DNA of 64,000 nt from the NCBI GenBank assembly GCA_013146195.2, contig CM028378.1:13003828-13067827 (forward strand), written 5' to 3'. Below the pieces are notes generated by a model that made no database searches, was not told the DNA's origin, and worked only from the letters and a program-made list of their open reading frames with translations. Within the stretch, counting starts at the first letter, position 1; every line of letters starts with the position of its first letter. Position numbers and translations under genes: made by a program. The DNA is from Codonopsis lanceolata. Its lineage: Eukaryota > Streptophyta > Magnoliopsida > Asterales > Campanulaceae. This document shows positions 22,672 through 34,796 of the stretch, piece by piece.

Positions 22672-24345
22672 GATTTGATTGACTCCGTCAATTTTGGTGG
22701 AACTCCGTTCTAAGGGTGCCAGAACTCCATTGATAGACACAAGCATGTGAACTGGGCAAAGGAAACGAGATCGAAACAACAAAGGGAAGCCGGCCACCAG
22801 TAGATGCGCCTTGAGTAGACGAGGTCAACGGTGAAGAAATCACCGCCAACAGAGCCATGTGTCTCCCTCACGCGCCACCCAAAATTGCTGGAGCGGTAAT
22901 ATACGGTGATGCGCCGACAGTATGATCGGGAGCATTCCTAGTGTGCTACATGAACCTGAGTGAAAAATCGAAGCAACCAGTTGCTGCAACTGGAAAATAC
23001 GAGCTCAACGCCATTGAAAACTCCTCCAACGGACGTTGGATGCACCCTCACGCACCATCAAATGCTGCCGGGCCGTTACCAGACTTTACTGTTTTTTCTT
23101 TCTTCTGGCGGCCATGATTGTTGAAGATAATCCGTACAATGCGCCAACTTCATTATGGGTCACCATCATGGGTGATATCATCTATGATGTCAGCCCACTA
23201 AGGTGTTTCTTTTTCCAATTGTGTCCTTGGCTTTTTGCTAATTTACACATATACATATGTTTAGCTTTGTCTTTGCACCAACTGCCAATTAAAACTAAAA
23301 AGTCTATTAAAATTTGGTGCTACACTTATTTCCATAAATTCATGCAATTAAGTGGAACATCTAATTATTTTGATATTATGAAGATATATACCATTTAAAC
23401 GATTGTTAACCCTGTGGCTGACAATCGAATGATGAATAATGATAGCATGACAAATGTAATTTAAATGTAAAAAATACAATATTAACTTTGTTGTAATATC
23501 TTTAATTGTAAATTAAAATGTTATAATTATATTGAAACCTGCTATAATGATGCATACTACGCTGCACTACACTGATGTATGTAGTTAAATATGTTTTGCG
23601 TCCGCAACCGTATTAAATATGTTTGGGATCTCTCCCGGTATTTCATTTAAAACTATTAATCATGACATTTATTATTTAGTATAAAGTAACTTAAATGTGA
23701 TTAAATCACCAATTATGACATGCAACATATGATATTATGAGGAGTATTCATGCCATATATAAATTGCATTAAATACATCTAATGTACCTTGAATTATTGA
23801 CTTAATTGATATTGTGCACGAGATAACATGATTTATTTGCTTATGAATCAAAATAATGATATTACGTCATTTTTTTGGTGGTGTTGTGTAGAAACGTGAT
23901 TACTTTATTGCTCGCATAAGTTAAATGCACAAAACAAACCCCAATTTTATTAAATGGAGAAATATGTTGATTTGCAAATGATGCACATAAGGCTTCAGGT
24001 ATGAAGTCCATGTCAACAGATCCTAGGCTTTCCCCAACAGCTCTACCGTGTTCGAACACACTACGAGCCTTAACAAGCAGTAACTACTTAGAGATCTGAG
24101 CGACCAGAATAAACATACTATATGTCGGCCTCTGTCCGAGAGCAAACAGTACAAATTAGCGATACTTCTCAACTTCAAGATAAACCCTCGCATTCGAGAA
24201 GTGGGAGCTACACCAAGGAAGATCAATCATGATACGCTCTTTCCCGGAAGCTACTATGTACTTTGTGCCCGAGCACGCTATTATTGTGCCCGGACCACAC
24301 TATCAAATTTTGCTCTATGTACGCATGTGCTCTTTGCTTGTCGCT
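22672..24345. other. Internal non-coding region of the LARD-like element
   Basis: No recognisable protein on either strand. The first part is GC-richer and has an approximate repeat (CCCTCACGC, then CCACC or ACCATC) near 22866 and 23042. The remainder is AT-rich. No gag domain, protease or RT motif was found. Confidence 0.55.
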
Positions 24346-24935
24346 CAGTTATCTCGATTATACTCTTTTTCACGAGTAAGAGATATCTCTGCTCATGAAA
24401 AAGGGTTGGTGTTCGAGCATGTTATATCGATTATTCTTTTTTTTCACTAGTAAGAGGTATCTCTACTCATGAAAAATGGTTGGTGTTCGAGTCTGTAATC
24501 TCGATTATTCTCTTTTTCACGAGTAAGAGGTATCTCTGCTCGTGAAAAAAGGGTTGATGTTCGAGCATGTTATATCGATTATTCTCATTTTCACGAGCAA
24601 GAGGTATCTCTGCTTGTGAAAAAGTGTTGGTGTTCAAGCCTATTATCTCGATTATTCTCTTTTTCACGAGTAAGAGGTATCTATGCTTGTGAAAATGGGT
24701 TGGTGTTCGAGCCTGTTATCTCGATTATTCTCTTTTTCACGAGTAAGAGGTATCTCTGCTCATAAAAAAAGGTTGGTGTTCAAGCATGTTATCTTGATTA
24801 TTCTCTTTTTCACGAGTAAGAGGTATCTCTGCTTGTGAAAAAAGGTTGGTGTTCAAGACTGTTATCTCGATTATACTATTTTTCACGAGTAAGAGGTATC
24901 TCTGCTCGTGAAAAAGGGTTGGTGTTCAAGTTTAC
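24346..24935. repeat. Tandem array of eight ~73-bp hairpin units
   Basis: Units of about 73 bp begin with TATCTCGATTATTCTC and carry TTTTTCACGAG, a spacer of about 18 bases (TAAGAGGTATCTCTG-like) and CTCGTGAAAAA. The two arms form an 11-bp perfect inverted repeat in the consensus, so each unit can fold into a hairpin. Eight units can be followed, at about 24350, 24424, 24498, 24572, 24646, 24719, 24792 and 24865. Arm changes in individual units are mostly single substitutions. Confidence 0.9.
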
Positions 24936-25078
24936 TCGCGATTGAGTTGTACACCGTGCTTACATGCGTTTCTGCTCGCTAGCTTTTCAAAGGTAGTTCT
25001 GCTCGGATAGTCGAGTACTGGGACTTGACCTTGGCCCAAGTGGCACTCTGCTTGCTATATAAAGACTTATACAATCGA

Positions 25079-26624
25079 TGTGTTAAAATTTACCTCACAA
25101 GTGCACATGTCTATTGCTGAATAGATGTACGGTAGTAAGGGTCAAACCACAGAGAGAAAAACAATTAAACAGGTTTTAATCAGATAATACATAAAAGCAA
25201 ATTAAACTACGAAGGGGCGTTATTATTTGTGAATTAATTAAAACTAATGAGTTGACTATTTAAACTAATTTAAGAATAAAAATAATAATTGCAGGAAACA
25301 AAGAATTATCGAAGATTAATGTATCTACCAATTATGGATTCGTTCACTAGTGTAAAGAGTTGGGACTTACGGAGCGAGATTTGCAACACTTAGTACTCCG
25401 CTTTAACTGTGTGTTCTTGGTTCGTCCACACAACAATTAAGAGTCTATTAAGTACTCTAAGAATTAAGGTAATTAAGAGGCCATTAAGTACTCTTAAAAA
25501 CTCACACGAACCTAGATCTAACCTTAGTCCGATCAGGAAATCAGAGAGATCTATTTATCATTTAGGTTGGTCAATGTATAACTCACGCACGATCATGCAG
25601 CTTACTATACCCACGAGCTTATAGATTCATTAACACAACCATTATGCGATAATTTCACTATAAGCTAAAGATAATCTAAATGATAAACAAATAATTGATA
25701 GAATGTAAAATATATTTAACACATAAAAATTGATACAAGTTACCTCCAATACCTAGAAAGGTGCGATTAGTTCATCACAGGCGATGAACAAATTATTATG
25801 TTGGAAGAAAAACTCATCAATATTCAATAATCAACAATTAAAATAAAGCAAACAGTGTTTTTCGTCTTGAGAGTGGCTCAAGAACAGCTAAAATTCGGTT
25901 CCTTAAAGCTGTACTACTAGATGTCGTTTGGTAGTCAGGATTAAGGTCAAATATGATTAATAAACCGAATTATTTGATGTTTGGTACGCAATAGGTGGTC
26001 GGGACTAATAGCACGAGTTATCCGAATAAAGTCATTATCCTCTCACTATTAATACCAAGGGGGAGGGCGGTATTATTAAGCCCTCACTAAAAAAAATTGG
26101 GATTAACATTTGTAATCTCAAAACTACCCCCGATATACAAATGAGGATTAATAGCGAGGGCACTAATAGTATTTAGATTAATAATACTGTCTATCCTTGT
26201 CTGACTACCAAACAAGCCCCTAGGGTTTTATTTATACAAGGTTAGGAAATTTTAGAAATTACAAAACAGCCCAGGGTAGAAAACGGGACCAAGCGGTCGC
26301 TTGGTCCATATGCTGAACGATCAGTTGGTAGCTTTTCCATGGACATGACTTTCTGGAAAATGCGCGGTAGCTCAGCCTTAAGGGCTGAGCGAGCGCTTGA
26401 CGTCTAATTCCGCTTTTCTGTTTTAAACTTTCAGCAAATTACACCCAGGTCCCTAGAATATTCAATTTATGGATTTAAGACCTGAAATTCATCAATCTTC
26501 TCAAATTTACCCTGAAACTCATAAAACACTTAAAAACTTATATTACTAGCTTTAGAAATTCGTAGAAAATCATAATTTAAGTAGGAATATACATACAATA
26601 GATGCGTATAAAATACATCTATCA
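25079..26624. mobile_element. Lone LTR (family also at 45290), nested in the LARD-like element
   Basis: It shares with 45290-46305 the early phrases CAAGTG and AAGGGTCAAACCACAGAGA, a middle GATACAAGTTACCTCCAAT, and an end with CGTATAAAA then ACA and ATCA or ATTA. It starts TGTG and ends TATCA. Length is 1,546 bp including a nested MITE. No coding sequence. I could not find a clean target duplication. Confidence 0.7.
25920..26219. mobile_element. Tourist/PIF-like MITE
   Basis: A 300-bp segment has inverted ends built on GTTTGGTAGTCAG...CTGACTACCAAAC and is flanked by CTA on both sides (25917-25919 and 26220-26222). It interrupts the lone LTR and is absent from the copy at 45290. A 3-bp TWA-type duplication favours PIF/Harbinger (Tourist); the CTAG reading (4 bp) cannot be excluded. 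Confidence 0.7.
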
Positions 26625-26823
26625 ACATTCAAGTTATAAATCATACTGTTTAATTAAAATATACAATGGCGGTAAAAAATGACTAAAGTCGTGACTCATT
26701 CCGGCATTTATGTTATCTTGTTTGCCAATGTTAAAGTGATTAAGCCCCGGTCATCCCGAGAAATTAAAAGGAATCACGAGCGAATAATACTCCTTACCTT
26801 CGAGATAAATCTCGAAGAATAAT

Positions 26824-26837
26824 GAGTAGGGGGATAC
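26824..26837 (+). other. Polypurine tract of the LARD-like element
   Basis: GAGTAGGGGGATAC lies directly before the TG of the 3' LTR. Confidence 0.75.
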
Positions 26838-27256
26838 TGATGTACATATTTTGTATCTGCCTCAATAGCGTTTGGGCCTCGTTTAATGGCCCACTGTATT
26901 TTGCATGATGTCAGAAGGATTGGGCCGAGCCCATGCGCAACGAGCTAAATCCATTTCCTCAGGTATAAATAACCACCCCATCTAGTTCATAGAGTAAGGG
27001 CTCTCTCTATCTCTCTTTTTCTAATAGAGAACCACGCACTTGGGGGCTACGCGTCTTCTCTTTCATACTCAGTGTATGATAAACACGCCGGAGGGTTTTT
27101 TGGGGCCCTCCTCGCCGACTCACGATGTTTATTTTACAGATAATATAGCTAGATATCCACTACCGATGACATGATGACCGTCGGACGGCAACTCCGACGA
27201 CCCAGGTCTAACGCTACCTTCAGCACCTCTGGTATGATGCTTTTTTGGATACATCA
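26838..27256 (+). repeat. 3' LTR of the LARD-like element
   Basis: This 419-bp repeat has matching inverted ends TGATGTA/TACATCA. It includes GGTATAAATAACC near 26960, a probable TATA box, and is the uninterrupted reference for the 5' copy. Confidence 0.9.
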
Positions 27257-29390
27257 GATTCATCCATTAAGATTAATTATCCTATTTCATAATTTAGAGA
27301 TACTAAGATTAATATGTGTTTCTCTTTTCCTCTTTTGAACATTTTCGGTATACAAATTTGCTCATCAATCTTTACATGGTTAGTCTTGTGTACTAAGAGT
27401 ATGGACAACAATTAAATCATACAACTTAAATCAAATATCAAATCAACCACAACCCAATTAAAAATTAATAAAATAATCCATTTGATACAAGTTTGATTCA
27501 AAACCAAAAAAACTCATACAATAGTGGCACATAATTCAATACTTTTTCATACCTCACTACTTTTATCTCCATTAATTTTAATTTTTTTTAAAAAATGGCT
27601 AAAAACTTGAAAAAATCATAGAAAATATTTCTGATATCCAAATGAAACAAACCAAGTCTTTATTTATAGGTAAAAATGTGTACTTTAATTTATGAAAAAA
27701 ATAAAAAATAATTGGCCAAGAAAAACGAGGTGGAAAAAAAATTGGGGCCACTAGGGAGCTGCCATGTGTAAAGGGAGGACAAGAGCGCTGCAGCTTCCGT
27801 CGGCCACCAACCAATTTTTTTTGAATTTTTCGGTTTGAAACGACGTTGTTTCATACCATTTTTGTCCAAAACGCCATAGTTTAATGCTTCAACCGGTTGG
27901 TTTGATTTTTTTAAATTTAGTTTTGATTTGTAGCCTATACTGATCCAAATCAAATTAAATCAAATAAAAATTAGATTAGATACACTTTAGATTCACCATT
28001 GTAAGCTAAGATTTGGTTTGATTCGGTGTTTGATACACCGTTGTTCATGCTCTAAGTGTAAAAATGTCGAATCACATCAAATTAAAGCGCAAATGAAAAT
28101 TGTTTTCAATATTCGGACCTAACACCCACACAACAAATTGAGGTGGAGCTAGGCCTTGACATTCTGTTACATATCATGTCATCAAGGTTTTGAGTATGAA
28201 TCGGTGGAAACCTACATGCAAAAGATATAGACTTAAAATTAAATGGCATCAAGGTTTTGAGCACAGACTGTGAATCGAATCGTCTTCAAACCAAAACTAT
28301 GGAAACCGGAATTGTATTGGAATCGCAACCGCAACCGCCAGTTTACCGGTTTGGTTACTTTTTATATTTTTAAAAACATTGGAACCGCCGGTTCGAACGA
28401 CTTTTTTTTCGAAAATTTGATTGTTATTCCTTAATCCAAGGGTAGATTTGATATGAAATTTTAATGTTTGGAACCGGAACCGTATTATACGATTCCAAAC
28501 CGAAACCATAAACTATACATATACGGTTCCACCGCCACGGTTTTTGAAACTGAAAATGTGGAACCGGATGATTATGTCTACTAATATACCTAGGTAGATG
28601 TGACTCACTGTAGCAGCTTTTCAAGCATTCCACCACATAGTCATGGTTGGGATCCAAAAACATAGCAATCAACACATCAAAATTTCATTTATTGTCATAC
28701 TCTCACTCATAGACAGATATCCATAATCGAAAACAAATGCAAGAAAACACAATGGACACATGTGAAAGAAAACTAGGGATTAAAAGTAAAGCTTGATAAG
28801 TTCTAGATGTTGGGCATAAGAAAGGATATAATAATATGATCAATTTTGTTTGGGATGGAAGCTTATTCAAAATAATGAGTCTTTACAAAGAGTTGAGGAA
28901 GACATTTGGGATCAACTGTAGTCGTATAAACTAGAAACCTCAATAAAATGCCTCTTACAGGAAAGATATCACGATGTCTATGGAAAGCCTCGTGCATGCT
29001 TTGAAATAAAACATTAGAAATTACTGGAATATCCATGTGTGGAAGGATGGTGGTGTTATCAAAAGTCTTTGGGCGGGGAAGTAAAAAACAAACCAGACCT
29101 AAGTAAAAGTGAAATTATAGATCACAAATAGAGTCTGGGCTCTTGACAGTCTTGCTCAAGAGCTCAATGACTAAAAATTGAAACAATCTTCAAAATGCTC
29201 ATAGTTGACTAAAAACTGAACATATATATTATTAATATGATTACTGATAATTAGAAGATTAATGATCACCACCATAGTATAAAATTGTCATTTTAGCAAA
29301 AATATGATATTGTCACGGGCAATAAAAAGAGATCGAATTAAATAACAAAAAAAGAAACAAAAATTCGAAGGAGGACTTGTTAGTTAACCT
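27257..29390. other. Gene-free region, possible inverted-repeat element at 27395-28060
   Basis: No gene was recognised. AAGAGTATGGACAACAA near 27396 and TTGTTCATGCTCTAAG near 28041 form an imperfect inverted pair about 650 bp apart, suggesting a decayed non-autonomous DNA element. GCATCAAGGTTTTGAG occurs near 28180 and 28247, and 28300-28570 is rich in AACCG/CGGTT words. The ORFs here have no family resemblance. Confidence 0.4.
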
Positions 29391-29464
29391 ATATACTTTG
29401 GGTATGTTTGATTTAACTTATTGATATGTGTTGATAACTTATTACTTATAACTGATGACTTATT

Positions 29465-29734
29465 GCTTATAACTTAAAGCACATGTAAGACTATAAGTTG
29501 TAAGCACTAAGCCTAATGTTTATTTATACTTTTTAAAAAGATGTAACTCCTCTTCTTTATTGAATTTTTTTATATTTCAAGATTACCCTTCTTAATAATA
29601 GGTATTGTTTGATTTAGCTTTTTGAAAGTACTAATTACCTTTCATACGTTAGTGTACGTGTTTGATTAGTAAGTTGAAAAAGTGTTGAATTCAAATATAA
29701 AAATTAAAATAGTCTCATCACAAAATATGATTTA

Positions 29735-29811
<77 letters not shown>

Positions 29812-30102
29812 TTATTATTAATATTAATATTCATAATTATTAATATTAATAGTAATAATTATTAATATTAATAGTAATAATTATTATTATCTCAATTATT
29901 TCTTTTATTATTATTAATACTATTATTAGTACTTATTATTTTTACTATATTATTATTAATATTGATTTATTTACTATTATTAGTATGATCATTATTATTA
30001 ATAACATTGTTATTATTATTATTATATTTATTATTATTATTACTAATGGTTTTATTATTCTTATTACTTTTTTTATCATTATTCATATATTATTAATATT
30101 CC

Positions 30103-30144
<42 letters not shown>

Positions 30145-30330
30145 TTTTTGTTATTATTGTTATTATTACTATTATTAAAAAGGGTAATTTTGGAAGATAT
30201 AAAGTTTCAATAAATAAGAGGACTTGCGTGTTTTTGAAAAATAGAAATAAGCATTAGGTTTAATTCTTACAACTTATAGTCTTACATGTTTTTAGTGTGT
30301 ATGAGTTATGGCTCCTTTTGGGAGTATGCT
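29465..30330. mobile_element. Inverted-repeat element with an expanded TTA tract
   Basis: The left arm ACATGTAAGACTATAAGTTG (about 29482) and the right arm CAACTTATAGTCTTACATGT (about 30270) are inverted copies, and the similarity runs on for about 45 bp. Between them is mostly ATT/TTA repeat. This looks like a MITE whose interior microsatellite expanded. Exact termini and target duplication are not clear. Confidence 0.55.
29738..30175. repeat. (TTA)n/(ATT)n microsatellite, ~440 bp
   Basis: About 80 bp of near-perfect repeat is followed by a long imperfect section and a second pure run near 30105-30140. The 90-codon ORF at 29985-30257 is an artefact (poly-Ile/Leu). Confidence 0.95.
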
Positions 30331-30345
30331 TAGTTGAAGTATTAC

Positions 30346-30829
30346 TACTTATCGAGGGGCATAACAAAGAATACTCCGTACAATGTTAGTACTTGTGTTT
30401 GGTGGATATGCCCACATTGTCATCTCAATGCGGAAAAGGAAGAAAAGGAACTAGTCATATATTTATCACCAATGAGGTAATGAGACACGCATCCCTCTTT
30501 AAAAAAAAAAAAGAAAGAGGAATTGACTTCTACGTACGAATTTGAACAATTTAATGTTGTTTAGGAATAAAAATTTATACTAAAAAATACTTCAGTCCCC
30601 TTGCCCTTTCCAGCATAAAAGCAAATTTAAACTCTAGCCCCTTTCATTCTGAAAAATGAAATTTCAATGCAATGAGATAAAAAAAACTTTATTCATTAAA
30701 CTCTTTCCACCCTCACCGTACCAATACAACCCAACTCCACTATGAGTCCTTTACAACATTCAGTTCTATTCAAATCATATACGACCACAATTCTATCATA
30801 CCCTTGAAAGAATTTCATTCTTAAAGATT
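30346..30829. other. Gene-free spacer before the GRF repeat array
   Basis: No gene, RNA gene or clear repeat was recognised in this AT-rich stretch. Confidence 0.5.
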
Positions 30830-31165
30830 GAGATCAATATTTATTATACAAATCTAAAATCAACAAAATTACTATTAAATTAGACACTTTCATTTTACTC
30901 ATAATGAATATATCAGTTTATTATCATTGTGAGAGAATATTTGTTTTGAAGACAACAAGGACAAATCAAAATTTAGGGAGAAAATTCTTAGGTTGTCAAC
31001 GATTTTGGGGTACGTTAATGTATAAATAATTTTAACTTTGTTATCAATCTTTATTTTTATTTGTGTGATTAATATTCAGTAAATATAATTTTATATGTAT
31101 AAAAATAAAAAAAAATAAAAATTATTTATACTGACAATTTATTTTTAATTTTGTGATTATTTGTC
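30830..31165 (+). repeat. GRF-repeat unit 1
   Basis: First copy of a 334-bp tandem unit. It contains a decayed exon reading FVLKTTRTNQNLGRKFLG-like in translation, i.e. the T-x-x-N-x-(G/R)-R-x-F-x-x-C core of GRF-type zinc fingers. The unit ends in TTTGTGATTATTTGTCAGTA. Confidence 0.75.
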
Positions 31166-31465
31166 AGTATCAATATCTATTATACAAATCTAAAATCAAC
31201 AAAATTACAATTAAATTCAACACATTCATTTTACTCATCATGAATACATCAGTTTATTGTTATTGTGATAGAATATTTGTTCTGAGGACAACAAGGACAT
31301 ATCAAAATTTAAGGAAAAAGTTCTTAGGTTGTCAATGATTTTGGGATACGTCAATGTATAAATAATTTTAACTTTTTTATCAGTCTTTATTTTTATTTTT
31401 GTGATTAATATTCCGTAAATATAATTTTATATGTATAAAAATAAAAATAAAAATAAATTAAAATT
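31166..31465 (+). repeat. GRF-repeat unit 2 (cut by Gypsy-2)
   Basis: It aligns with unit 1 over almost its whole length, starting with TATCAATATCTATTATACAA. The peptide CYCDRIFVLRTTRTYQN then LRKKFLGCQRFWG keeps the spacing of a GRF zinc finger, but the usual CxCG reads CYCD. The unit stops at AAATT, exactly where Gypsy-2 begins, and continues at 41144. Confidence 0.78.
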
Positions 31466-32142
31466 TGATGTATCCAAAATCGTCGGATACACTGGGATTA
31501 ATAATGGATATCTGGCTTTCAATATTATCCACAACTTCCAAGTCCAAACCTGTCAACAAAGCAAAACACGAACTGTGAACTAGGCAGGGGCTTTCCCTGC
31601 AAAAGCGCTTCGGCGTGCAAATCAGTAAACACTCTATTGAGTCAGCAATTTGACAGAGTTTTGCCTGTGTATTAGATAACGTACCTCCCTCCTTTGTTTG
31701 GAAGGGTTTATATAGCCCACCTAGAGAGCTGGGTAAACTTCCCATTTAATATCAGAGCGTGTAAAGCGGGCACATTAAAAGCCACATTCAGCTGAACGGT
31801 CACGTCTTGAACATGGAGGCGGGTTTCCCGGAGATAACTACCCACGTCTTAAACGATCGTTACTGAATTACCAAGCACGACGAGCATGTTCGTCTAGACC
31901 TTTCTACCTGCTCGTTGCATACTTGGAACCTTGCTTGCTATGTACTTGGGCCCAGCTCGCTGCATATTTGGCCCCCAGGCTTCAAGGGGGGAGGTGTTCG
32001 TCTAAGGGCAAAACGGCTAATGAATAGGCGCTGCTCGCCTATGACCTGGATTTAGAACATGAGGAGTACACATGTTTCACTCGTGACTGAAGGCGTGACG
32101 TGCACATGACCAGTGCTTGGGCCTATTGGGCCAGGCAGCTTA
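31466..32142 (-). repeat. Gypsy-2 3' LTR
   Basis: 677 bp. On the minus strand a TATA box (GGCTATATAAACCC) lies near 31712. Next to it, CAAGGAGAAGGGGGCCAC at 32143-32160 on the minus strand is the polypurine tract. The partner LTR is 115 bp shorter because of an internal deletion. Confidence 0.85.
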
Positions 32143-32454
32143 GTGGCCCCCTTCTCCTTGTCTGGTGAACACCCATGCTCGGAGCGAGGAGTAGAATAAC
32201 TTGGAACTCTTTGAAAGTTTGGTCGTTGCGAGACTTGGTTCATTTTGATCATTTGCAAGTAATGGTGCTAAGGTCGAGTGCTATTAGTGGATGCCAGTCT
32301 ATGGTGTGATAGGCACTGAAGATACGGGCCACCTTTTGCCATCTATTACCTTCATGCGTACCCATGCCCCGAGGCGTCATTTAATGCGATGCCTTGTTTC
32401 CCACGCCGTAACGGTACCCCCGGTTGCTTCAATTATTGCCCCGTGACGGTTTCC

Positions 32455-33023
32455 CCCGTTATAAAAACAGAAACCTTCTCTCACTTAACACTTTCCTGTA
32501 TTTGAAGAATCCCAGTGCCATTCCTTATTTTTTCCTCTGCATTCATCCGAAGCAAGGAACTTTGTACCCGAAATCAAGATTCCCAAGGTCTACTTCAATT
32601 TGATCTTCAAAATCACCAGGTATTTCTCGACTTAAATCCTTATTCATGAACTGTAATCTCTGCCTCTTTTTTTTTTTTTTGCTGCTAGAATCCTAATTTT
32701 GGGGTTCGATAATGTTGGATGGGTATATGATGATTAATTGGTTACGATCTGAAAACCAATCTGACGAAAACTCGAGCGTCTGACACCCATTTTCTTTCTT
32801 TTGATCTTGATCTTCCAATCTTCATAAAACGTCACGACCCCTACTCTTCTCGAACATCACAGGTTTGACCACTCCACGGGCTTCACACACACAAAACCCA
32901 TAAGTAGGAATCGAGGAATCCTAACGGGTGCCCTGTTCACTGGTCTTGGGATGAACCCTGATTGGGGGTTTTTGCTTTTCCGCTCTTGCTTGCTTTCACG
33001 AGCAGGAACTAATGTGTATTCCT
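32455..33023 (+). promoter_or_regulatory. Promoter and leader intron of the antisense gene
   Basis: On the plus strand GTTATAAAAACAG at 32459 is a good TATA box. About 150 bp downstream is a donor-like CACCAG|GTATTT (32618/32619). An acceptor-like CACGAGCAG lies at about 32997-33005, just before the ATG at 33027. This suggests an independent promoter with one 5' UTR intron, transcribing against the retrotransposon. Confidence 0.45.
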
Positions 33024-33673
33024 AGGATGTCTTCCAGCGATGAAACTGGTTCAGAAATCGAGGGGCGTAGCTACGACCACAGAGCCTTAAGCGAAGAAGA
33101 AGAAAGTTATGAAGTTGAATCTGACAGCTCTGAAGGAACCGAGCTCGATGTGACCTTAATTGCTCCTGGAATGCCTTGCAGCAGCCAGCAAGGACATCGA
33201 AGATGAACTCGAGCAAAAAGATGTTCAAGACTTCAATGTCGAGGGCGAGGAGGGTTCTGTCGAAGAGGACAGATACTTAGGGTCTGCATCCCCAAGCACG
33301 AGTGTAATACCCCGATAATTTTAGCTAAAATATTAATTAACATTAATTAATATTAGAATCGTTTTGGACCTATATAGTTAATGTTATAATTGTTTTGTGT
33401 TAATTTAATGGTTTGAACCTATTTAGTAACTAATTAAATTAGTTTGGGCTTGACCCACCTGTGACTAGATTTAATTGTAATTACATATTAATATTACCTA
33501 ATTAAAATTGGTCCATTTAATTTTAGGGTTAGAAAACCTAATAGGGTTTTATATAAATATGGTTGAGAGGGGAGGAAAAGAGAATAGTACAAAAAAAAAA
33601 GAGAAACGGCAGAGAGAGGGAGAATGCCGACGGCTGAGACTATTGGTAAGTTTTTTCTTCTTTTTGATTAAAG

Positions 33674-33678
<5 letters not shown>

Positions 33679-33753
<75 letters not shown>
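33679..33753. repeat. (TA)n microsatellite
   Basis: About 37 perfect TA repeats within the solo LTR, followed by GT-rich DNA (33766-33925). The YIYIYI ORFs on both strands are artefacts. Confidence 0.97.
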
Positions 33754-33759
<6 letters not shown>

Positions 33760-34796
33760 AATGTGTGTGTGTTAGCAGTGTGTCTGCTTGTGTGCATGTG
33801 TTCAGTGTGTGTGTTTGTTTTGTGTGTGGGTTTAGATATTACTAAATCATTTTATTACAACATATAATACTATATTATTCATAGTGATTTGTATCAATGT
33901 GTGTGTGCGTGTGTGTGTGTGTGTGTTGGTTTATTTTTATTTTTATTTATTTATTTATTTTCAAAATCCAAAATAACTATGATTACTAATGGTATTTTTT
34001 TTTTTGAAAGACAATATTATTAGTATGTAAGTTGGACTTTTGGTGAATGAAATTTTATAATGTTTTAATATGAGTATTTTATAGTATCAACAAGTTGTAT
34101 TTTATAAAGAAAATATATATTAATATTTTAATACATTGGTAAAGGTACTTGTTGGAAGTTTTAATTTAAGTTAGTATTAAGTGTACGTTTAGGATATGCT
34201 AATCGTTGATGATTATGATTTGGTATGAACGTAAGAAATTAATTACTAGAATAATATTAGTTAGTCACTTGTTACATTGTAATTTTAGAATCGGACAAGC
34301 AGACTTAGGACGGTCGATTTTGCTGTGGAATCATCTACGTTAAGCATTTGGAGGTAAGGGATTATACCTCTTTAGGTCTCCAATCTTTTATGTACCGTTC
34401 GTTAGATTTCCATTACTTCCTTGATATCGATGTTTCTTGAAACGTACGCCGATTTTAAATTGGCATTTGAATTCGAACTTCGTCGCTTACACTTCATTCG
34501 AACTCATGAATTGATTTTTCTGCTAATTCTCACATAATTATTAAATTTCATGTGAGATACTTTTGATATGAAAAGTATGATTTTGGCAATGCATGATTTT
34601 GTAAAAGTATTTGATTACTTGAATTTCTACCATGATCACTAAGTTGAGTTTTATGACACTATGAATTATGATACTTGTGAATGCCACTTGGCTTGTGGTG
34701 TGGTTATCCGGATATACCAATGCTCTATGAACTATGATATGTGAAGTTGATCTATGAACTATGAACTATGATTTATGAATTGCTTATGTGATCATG

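Larger units (their letters stand above)
21184..27256 (+). mobile_element. Non-coding Ty3/gypsy derivative (LARD-like), with nested insertions
   Basis: The 3' LTR at 26838-27256 (TGATGTAC...ATACATCA) has a partner at 21184-22650 that was later split by a 1.05-kb insertion. A priming-site-like TTGGTTCTGTTACCGAGAAC follows the 5' LTR, and a purine tract (GAGTAGGGGGATAC) precedes the 3' LTR, so orientation is plus. The internal 4.2 kb has no gag or pol: it contains a hairpin minisatellite, a lone LTR and other non-coding DNA. The priming site resembles that of Gypsy-2 and Gypsy-3, which could supply enzymes. The first bases of the 5' LTR are decayed and no target duplication was found. Confidence 0.8.

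Noticed and set aside
24346..24935. Regularly spaced repeats that superficially resemble a CRISPR array
   Set aside because: The DNA is plant nuclear, units are directly abutting with no unique spacers, and there are no cas genes. It is a hairpin minisatellite inside an LTR element.
27599..27953. Two overlapping minus-strand ORFs near 27.7 kb
   Set aside because: They lie in a probable decayed inverted-repeat element and show no known motif.
29985..30257. 90-codon plus-strand ORF
   Set aside because: It is a translation of the TTA/ATT repeat (poly-Ile/Leu).
31458..31745. 95-codon minus-strand ORF with a close relative at 40490-40915
   Set aside because: The similarity is real but comes from the two Gypsy-2 LTRs being copies of each other; LTRs of this kind are not known to code.
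33508..33867. ORFs on both strands around the TA tract in the solo LTR
   Set aside because: Repeated Tyr-Ile is a by-product of (TA)n; no domain is visible in the rest.
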